Below are positions 58,454 through 64,000 of a DNA stretch of 64,000 nucleotides, piece after piece. Made by a program: the position numbers and the translations under genes. The notes under the pieces are model-generated. The model saw nothing but the letters and a program-made list of their open reading frames with translations, had not been told where the DNA came from and made no database searches. The stretch comes from Sphingobium terrigena (GTDB lineage Bacteria; Pseudomonadota; Alphaproteobacteria; Sphingomonadales; Sphingomonadaceae). Each line of letters begins with the position of its first letter. Within the stretch, counting starts at the first letter, position 1. Where the stretch lies: contig NZ_QVRA01000003.1 in assembly GCF_003591655.1 (NCBI RefSeq), positions 125,139 through 189,138 of the forward strand, read 5' to 3'.

Positions 58454-61400
58454 TCAGCCGATCATCATCAGGCTGGCATTGCCCCCCGCAGCGGTGGTGT
58501 TGATGGAGGTGGAGACCTCCTCCATCAGCCAGTCGAGGCAATAGCCGTCCGGTCCGGGCGCATGGACCGGGACAATGCGGCCGGGCCAGTTGGCGACGTC
58601 CTGCACCATGGCGGAGACTATGTCCGGGTCACTGTCGACCAGCACGGCAGCTATGGGCGTGTTGGCGGGAATGGCGAAGCGGGCGGCGACGTCCGTCGGC
58701 AGACCGGGGGGCAGCGCCATGCCCTGCACCAGCGCGTCATTGCCGGTGGCGAGGATCGCGGCCATCTGGCGGAACAGGCCTGCGCGGGTCGTGGGGCGCA
58801 GCAGCATCGTGCCGCGCGGGTGGAGCGTGTAGAGATTGCGCTCCCCCACCGGGCCGGGCAGCGTCAGCTCAAGCCCCAGGGCGGACCTGTCGCCGGCGCG
58901 GCGGGCATCGGCAGCGGCATCCCCCTCCCCCTGCGCGTCGAGCCAGTCGGCAAAGCTGTGGAGCGGGGAGATGAGCGACGTGACCCGCGCCGCGCCGACC
59001 GGCGGGGTGGTGACGAGGCGCCCCAGATAGAGCGGGCCGCCAGCCTTGGGACCAGTGCCGGACAGGCCGCAGCCGCCAAAAGGCTGGACCCCGACGATCG
59101 CGCCGATGACGTTGCGATTGACATAGATATTGCCGACCTTCACCCGCGATGTGACCCGCGCGATGGTTTCGTCGAGGCGGGTGTGGAGACCGAAGGTCAG
59201 GCCGTAGCCGGTGGCGTTGATCGCATCGACGAGCGCATCGAGCCCGTCGCGTTTGAAGCGCAGGACGTGGAGGACCGGGCCAAAAATCTCTCGGTCCAGA
59301 TCGGTCAGGCTGTCGATTTCGATGATGGTCGGTGCGACGAAGGTGCCGTGCTTGGTTTCGGGCGGGAGCGGCTGTTGCTCGACCTTGCGGCCCAGCGCGC
59401 GCATCGCGTCGATATGGGACGTGATGCCAGCCTGCGCCTCTGCGGTGATGACCGGGCCGATATCGACCTTGAGCGCGTCGGTGCGGCCGATGCGCAGTTC
59501 CGCCAGCGCGCCCTTGAGCATCGTCAGGGTGCGGTCGGCAACTTCCTCCTGCAGGCACAGGACGCGTAGCGCCGAGCAGCGCTGGCCTGCGCTGTCGAAG
59601 GCGGACGCGATGACGTCGGCGACGACTTGCTCGGCCAGCGCGCTGCTGTCCACGATCATGGCGTTCTGGCCGCCGGTTTCGGCGATCAGCGGGATGGGAT
59701 GGCCGGTGGGCGACAGGCGGGTGGCAAGCTGGCGCTGGATCAGGCGAGCGACGTCGGTGGAGCCGGTGAACATGACCGCGGCAGTCTGCGGCGCGGCGAC
59801 GAGGGCCGCGCCGATGCTGCCATCGCCGGGGACCAGATGGAGCGCGTCGGTGGGCACGCCCGCGGCATGGAGCAGGCGGACGGCTTCAGCCGCGATCAGC
59901 GGCGTTTCCTCGGCAGGTTTGGCGAGGACGGCATTTCCCGCGACGAGCGCAGCGGCGACCTGCCCGGTAAAGATGGCCAGCGGGAAGTTCCACGGGCTGA
60001 TGCAGGTGACGACGCCCAGCGCCTGCTGCTGCGGGCCAAAGCGGGTGCGGGCTTGGCTCGCGTAATAGCGCAGAAAATCGATTGCCTCGCGCACTTCGGC
60101 GATGGCGTTGGGGATGGACTTGCCGGCCTCGCGGACGATGAGGCCAAGCAGGATCGGCATCCGCGCCTGCATCGCGTCAGCCGCGCGATCCAGCGCGGCG
60201 GCGCGGTCGGCGACTGGGGTATTGGACCATGACGAGGCAGCTGCACGGACAGCGGCGGTCTGGGCTTCTTGCGGCGTGGCGTCGATGACGGTGCCGACAC
60301 TGTCGCGATGGTCGGCGGGGTTGCGGACGGGACGCGCCTCCCCTGCCCCGCCTGCTGGCGCAGCGGTCCAGTCGAGCGTGGCGCTGTGCCGGAGCGCCTG
60401 GGTCAGGCTGGCGAGCGTGGTTTCGTCGCTCAGGTCGAGGCCAGCGGCGTTGCGGCGGTCGGGGTAGATCGCAGCGGGGAGCGCGATCAGATCATGATGC
60501 GCGCCGGGATTTGGCATGGCTTTGACCATGTCCACCGGGTCGGCGATCATCTCCTCGACCGACACGGCGGGGTCGGCGATGCGGTTGACGAAGCTGCTGT
60601 TCGCGCCATTTTCCAGCAAGCGGCGGACGAGATAGGCGAGCAATGTCTCATGCGTGCCGACCGGCGCGTAGATGCGGCAGGGGCGGTTGAGTTTGTCAGC
60701 ACCCACCACCTGTTCGTAGAGCGGTTCGCCCATGCCGTGGAGGCACTGAAATTCATAAGAACCGATGCTGAAATCCGGGCCGGCCATCTGGTAGATGGTC
60801 GCCAGCGTCTGGGCATTATGGGTGGCGAATTGCGGGAACACTGCATCGGGCGCGGCGAGCAATTTGCGGGCGCAGGCGATATAGGCGATGTCGGTATGCA
60901 GCTTGCGGGTATAGACCGGGAAGTCGGCCAGGCCATCGACCTGCGCGCGCTTGATTTCCGCGTCCCAATAGGCGCCCTTGACCAGCCGCACCATGATCCG
61001 CCGGTCGGCGCGGCGGGCGAGATCGACGATCCAGTCGATGACGAAGGGGCAGCGTTTGCCATAGCCCTGCACGACAAAGCCGAGGCCATTCCAGTCCATC
61101 AGCGCAGGATGGAGCGCGAGGCTTTCGAGCAGGTCGAGCGAGAGTTCGAGCCGGTCGGCCTCCTCCGCGTCGATGTTGAAGCCGATATTATAGCGTTTGG
61201 CGAAGGCAGCCAGTTGCTGCACGCGGGGCAGCAGTTCGGCCATGACCCGGTCCGCCTGCGCGCGGGCGTAGCGGGGGTGGAGCGCGGACAATTTGATCGA
61301 GATGCCGGGGCCGGCATAGATGCCGCGTCCCGCCGATGCCTTGCCAATGGCGTGGATCGCCTGCTCATAATCGGCATGATAGCGCGTGGCGTCGGCGGCG

Positions 61401-62053
61401 GTGGTGGCCGCTTCGCCCAGCATGTCATAGCTGTAGGCAAAGCCCTTGGCCTCCATGACTTTGGCGCGTTTGAGCGCTTCCTTGATGGTTTCGCCGGTGA
61501 CGAACTGTTCGCCCATCATCCGCATGGCGAGGTCCACGCCGCGCCGGATCACAGGTTCGCCAGCACGGGCGACGAGGCGGGTGAGCGCTGCGCCAAGACC
61601 ACGATCATCGACGCTACCGACCAGCTTGCCGGTGACGACCAGACCCCAGGTGGCGGCATTGACGAACAGCGACTTGTCGGTGCCCAGATGCGATCCCCAG
61701 TCGCCGTCGGCGATCTTGTCGCGGATCAGCGCGTCGCGGGTCGCCGCGTCAGGGATGCGCAGCAGCGCTTCGGCGAGGCACATCAGCGCGACGCCCTCCT
61801 GACTGGAGAGCGCATATTCCTGTACCAGCCCCTCAACGCCGCTGCCCTTGTGATTGGCGCGGAGCGCGGTGACGAGGATGCGGGCGGTTTCGCGGGCGGC
61901 GGCGCGGGTTTCGTCGGGGAGGGTCGCAGCTTCGATCAGGGGCGCAAGCGCCTCCGCCTCGTCCCGGCGACAGGCGGCGGTGATCGCCTGACGCAGGGGG
62001 GATTGTGCCCGGATGGCGGGGGCGAAGGCGGCGAAGGGGAGCTGAGCGGTCAT
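58454..62053 (-). CDS. putA: Bifunctional proline dehydrogenase / P5C dehydrogenase
   Basis: 1199 residues from ATG 62053-62051 (MTAQLPFAAFAPAIRAQSPL). Oxidises proline to glutamate. The FAD-dependent PRODH barrel (~150-500) has RLVKGAYWDAEIKRAQVDGL and YEFQCLHGMGEPLYEQV. The aldehyde dehydrogenase half (~560-1020) has CISPWNFPLAIFTGQVAAAL, FTGSTDVARLIQ and the catalytic Cys in DSAGQRCSALRVLCLQ. A C-terminal trans-associated domain follows. It lacks the N-terminal ribbon-helix-helix of E. coli PutA, so it does not repress itself; the divergent Lrp-type gene is the likely activator. Confidence 0.96.
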   Translation of the reverse strand: MTAQLPFAAFAPAIRAQSPLRQAITAACRRDEAEALAPLIEAATLPDETRAAARETARILVTALRANHKGSGVEGLVQEYALSSQEGVALMCLAEALLRIPDAATRDALIRDKIADGDWGSHLGTDKSLFVNAATWGLVVTGKLVGSVDDRGLGAALTRLVARAGEPVIRRGVDLAMRMMGEQFVTGETIKEALKRAKVMEAKGFAYSYDMLGEAATTAADATRYHADYEQAIHAIGKASAGRGIYAGPGISIKLSALHPRYARAQADRVMAELLPRVQQLAAFAKRYNIGFNIDAEEADRLELSLDLLESLALHPALMDWNGLGFVVQGYGKRCPFVIDWIVDLARRADRRIMVRLVKGAYWDAEIKRAQVDGLADFPVYTRKLHTDIAYIACARKLLAAPDAVFPQFATHNAQTLATIYQMAGPDFSIGSYEFQCLHGMGEPLYEQVVGADKLNRPCRIYAPVGTHETLLAYLVRRLLENGANSSFVNRIADPAVSVEEMIADPVDMVKAMPNPGAHHDLIALPAAIYPDRRNAAGLDLSDETTLASLTQALRHSATLDWTAAPAGGAGEARPVRNPADHRDSVGTVIDATPQEAQTAAVRAAASSWSNTPVADRAAALDRAADAMQARMPILLGLIVREAGKSIPNAIAEVREAIDFLRYYASQARTRFGPQQQALGVVTCISPWNFPLAIFTGQVAAALVAGNAVLAKPAEETPLIAAEAVRLLHAAGVPTDALHLVPGDGSIGAALVAAPQTAAVMFTGSTDVARLIQRQLATRLSPTGHPIPLIAETGGQNAMIVDSSALAEQVVADVIASAFDSAGQRCSALRVLCLQEEVADRTLTMLKGALAELRIGRTDALKVDIGPVITAEAQAGITSHIDAMRALGRKVEQQPLPPETKHGTFVAPTIIEIDSLTDLDREIFGPVLHVLRFKRDGLDALVDAINATGYGLTFGLHTRLDETIARVTSRVKVGNIYVNRNVIGAIVGVQPFGGCGLSGTGPKAGGPLYLGRLVTTPPVGAARVTSLISPLHSFADWLDAQGEGDAAADARRAGDRSALGLELTLPGPVGERNLYTLHPRGTMLLRPTTRAGLFRQMAAILATGNDALVQGMALPPGLPTDVAARFAIPANTPIAAVLVDSDPDIVSAMVQDVANWPGRIVPVHAPGPDGYCLDWLMEEVSTSINTTAAGGNASLMMIG

Positions 62054-62152
62054 GGCGCGCAGAATATCCCATTTGCGCAAGTCGATCCGTCTTTTAAGAT
62101 GGCATTTGGTCCATGTTATGACTTATTAATCGACATTGCATAGGTGATATGG

Positions 62153-62632
62153 ATGGATAAATTGACTCAAACAGTCGATCTGGATGATTTCGATCGCAAG
62201 ATCATCGCCGCTCTGGTGGAGGATGGGCGGATGACCGTCACCGATCTGGCCGTCGCGGTCGGGCTGTCCAAGACGCCCTGCCAGATGCGGCTGCGGCGAT
62301 TGCAGGAGAACGGGGTGATCCGGGGGTTCCGGGCGATGGTCGATCCGGCCAAGCTGGGGATGGACCATGTCGCCTTTGCCGAGGTCAAGCTGTCCGACAC
62401 GCGCGAGAGTGCGTTGGCCGAATTCAACGACGCCGTGCGACGTATCCCCGAAGTCGAGGAATGTCACATGATCGCCAGCAGTTTCGACTATCTGCTCAAG
62501 GTGCGGACGGCGGACATCAGGCGCTATCGCACCGTGCTGGGCGAGAAGATTTCCAGCCTGCCGCATGTCGCCAGCACATCGACCTTCGTGGCGATGGAAA
62601 CGGTGCTGGAGGCAGGCGGCAGGCGGAAATAG
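62153..62632 (+). CDS. Lrp/AsnC-family regulator, probable activator of putA
   Basis: 159 residues from ATG 62153 (MDKLTQTVDLDDFDRKIIAA) with AGGTG 6 nt upstream; GTG 62144 is possible. The HTH is at ~10-55 (MTVTDLAVAVGLSKTPCQMR), with the RAM ligand domain after it (DPAKLGMDHVAFAEVKLS, EECHMIASSFDYLLKVRTAD). Divergent from putA with a 99-bp AT-richer gap, the arrangement of PutR, which activates putA in response to proline. The name is not assigned because the evidence is context only. Confidence 0.92.
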   Translation: MDKLTQTVDLDDFDRKIIAALVEDGRMTVTDLAVAVGLSKTPCQMRLRRLQENGVIRGFRAMVDPAKLGMDHVAFAEVKLSDTRESALAEFNDAVRRIPEVEECHMIASSFDYLLKVRTADIRRYRTVLGEKISSLPHVASTSTFVAMETVLEAGGRRK

Positions 62633-62638
62633 GCCGCG

Positions 62639-64000
62639 TCAGTTTGGGCGGAAGGTGGCGAGCGCGGCGCGGGCGCCATCTGTTTCGAGCATGGTCAGCC
62701 AGCGGATCAGCGCGGTGCGGAATAGCGGGTTCGCGCCCAGGGCGGGCGGAACGACAGCGTCGAAGGCGAGGATGGCAGCGACCCGCTCCTGCGTCGTGGT
62801 CGCCGTGCCGAGTGTTGCGGCGATGGGCGTCGCCAGCGGATCGTCCACGATATAGGGCTGACCCAGATCATCCTGTCCGGCCTGCCAGCGGACCCATGCC
62901 GCGACCGCCAGCGAAAGCGCGTCGATCCCCTGCCCCGCCTCCAGTCGCGCGGCGATGGTGGCTAGCAGGCGCTGGGGCAGTTTCTGGGATCCGTCCATCG
63001 CGATCTGGCGGGTGCGGTGGCGGAGCGTCGGATTGTCGAACCGGGCCATCAATGCGCGGCGATAGGCGGCGACGTTCAGTTCCGCCGGGGGCGACAGGGT
63101 GGTTTCCGCTTCGTCCCACAGCGCTTCGACGAAGATACGCGCTTCGGGCAGAGCAAGGACGTCATGGACATGGTCGATCGCCGCGAGGCCGCCCAGATAG
63201 GCGATGCCGCTATGCGCGCCGTTGAGCAGGCGGAGCTTGGCTTCTTCCCATGGGGCGACGGCGGCGGTGATCTGAACCCCTGCGCCGAAATCGGGGCGCG
63301 GGCCGCAGAACCTGTCCTCGATCACCCATTGGATGAAGGGTTCGGTCTTGACCATCGCCTGATCCTCGACATCCAGGCGCGCGGTCAGGTCGGCGATATC
63401 GTCGGGCGTGGTGGCGGGGACGATGCGGTCCACCATGGTTTCGGGGAAAGCGCCCTCCGCCGCGATCCAGTCGGCCAGCATGGCGTCATGGCGGCGGGCA
63501 AGCGCCAGCACGGCGTTGCGCAGGCGCGTGCCATTATGGGGGAGATTGTCGCAGCTGATCGCGGTGAAGGGGGCAAGCCCCGCCGCTTTGCGTCGGGCCA
63601 AGGCAGCAACGAGATAGCCGGGCGCGGTCTGGGGGGTGTCGAGTGAGACGAGATCGGCGGCGAGTTGCGCATCATCCCCGATCAGCGCGCCGGTCGCCGG
63701 GTCGAGCTTATAGCCCTTCTCGGTGATGGTGAGCGTCACGATATGGGTGTCGGGCGAGGCCAGCGCGGCGATGAGCGCCTGCGGGTCTTGCGGGGCGACG
63801 ATGACGGCCTGCACCGCGCCGATGATGCGCGCCTGCTCCGATCCGCCATCGCGCACCAGCATGGTGTAGAGGCCGTCCTGCGGCACCATCTGGTCACGCA
63901 CCGACGGCGAACGGAGCGAGGCGGCGATGATGCCCCAGCGCAGGTCGCCTGCGTTCAGGGTATTATCGAACACCACCGCCTGATGCGCACGGTGGAAGGC
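62639..64000 (-). CDS. Mannitol dehydrogenase-family protein (5' end outside window)
   Basis: The visible 453 residues run to the window edge. The frame continues through AFHRAHQAVVFDN at 64000-63962, part of the N-terminal domain of the family, so the start lies beyond the window; GTG 63976 is not the start. Later motifs are TLTITEKGYKLDPATG and the C-terminal-domain block ISCDNLPHNGTRLRNAVLAL. Members are NAD-dependent mannitol 2-dehydrogenases or fructuronate/tagaturonate reductases; which one cannot be decided. Convergent with the Lrp gene, 6 bp apart. Confidence 0.9.
   Translation of the reverse strand, partial: AFHRAHQAVVFDNTLNAGDLRWGIIAASLRSPSVRDQMVPQDGLYTMLVRDGGSEQARIIGAVQAVIVAPQDPQALIAALASPDTHIVTLTITEKGYKLDPATGALIGDDAQLAADLVSLDTPQTAPGYLVAALARRKAAGLAPFTAISCDNLPHNGTRLRNAVLALARRHDAMLADWIAAEGAFPETMVDRIVPATTPDDIADLTARLDVEDQAMVKTEPFIQWVIEDRFCGPRPDFGAGVQITAAVAPWEEAKLRLLNGAHSGIAYLGGLAAIDHVHDVLALPEARIFVEALWDEAETTLSPPAELNVAAYRRALMARFDNPTLRHRTRQIAMDGSQKLPQRLLATIAARLEAGQGIDALSLAVAAWVRWQAGQDDLGQPYIVDDPLATPIAATLGTATTTQERVAAILAFDAVVPPALGANPLFRTALIRWLTMLETDGARAALATFRPN

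Noticed and set aside
60269..62143. 624-residue open frame opposite putA
   Set aside because: Antisense shadow of PutA with no recognisable domain and no ribosome site.
63408..63976. GTG 63976 as the start of the mannitol dehydrogenase-family gene
   Set aside because: The frame stays open to the window edge and encodes conserved family residues (AFHRAHQA) upstream of that codon.

Overview
The window is chromosomal DNA from an alphaproteobacterium, very probably a sphingomonad (Sphingobium/Sphingomonas type). The evidence is high GC with many GTG/TTG starts, a pyruvate dehydrogenase E1 beta subunit with its own lipoyl domain, TrmFO, the carA / yqeY-dnaG-rpoD neighbourhood, PutA without a DNA-binding domain beside an Lrp-type regulator, and a high density of palindromic intergenic repeats. 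No rRNA, tRNA, CRISPR array or complete insertion sequence was recognised.

Layout. 1-1.5 kb: C-terminal end of an autotransporter, a bidirectional terminator and a small lipoprotein. 1.5-5.8 kb (minus): the gatC-gatA-gatB operon, interrupted between gatA and gatB by a small membrane protein and a vapBC toxin-antitoxin pair whose toxin gene carries a +1 frameshift. 5.9-11.5 kb: DUF3089 hydrolase, ruvX, L,D-transpeptidase, lipoprotein, serB and miaA, the last two with overlapping divergent start codons. 11.5-18.5 kb: branched-chain amino acid genes ilvB-orf-ilvN-ilvC, a YceI protein, and leuA behind a candidate leucine attenuator. 18.6-25.9 kb: M20 peptidase, dicarboxylate symporter, a lower-GC island with a SIR2-like protein and a truncated HTH gene, trmFO, an EF-hand protein and a squalene/phytoene synthase-like protein. 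26-29.2 kb: three TadG/TadE-type genes. 29.2-33.5 kb (minus): pdhB, pdhA, ftsB-like, eno. 33.8-36 kb: four small envelope-associated proteins and a DUF4170 protein. 36.3-43.1 kb (minus): rhomboid protease, greA, and carA-rraB-orf-carB. 43.2-48.2 kb: yqeY, a DUF559 gene inside inverted repeats, dnaG and rpoD. 48.5-51.7 kb: unknown protein, MoxR ATPase, GFA protein, unknown exported protein. 51.8-58.2 kb: a catabolic cluster of SDR, TetR, Rieske oxygenase, SnoaL-like protein, MDR reductase and MHS transporter. 58.4-64 kb: putA, its divergent Lrp-type regulator and a partial mannitol dehydrogenase-family gene.

Most genes are core metabolism and information processing. The novelty lies in what has entered these operons. 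A DUF559 nuclease gene (43709-44130) is bounded by inverted copies of a GC-rich palindrome, and the same palindrome forms a 93-bp in-frame insertion inside carA. This looks like an autonomous element with a miniature non-autonomous derivative. The gat and car operons both contain intruding genes joined by stop/start overlaps. Three intergenic hairpins share an identical loop (GCACGTGA) with GAG/CTC closing bases but have different, self-complementary outer stems; one is the tip of a 172-bp nested palindrome.
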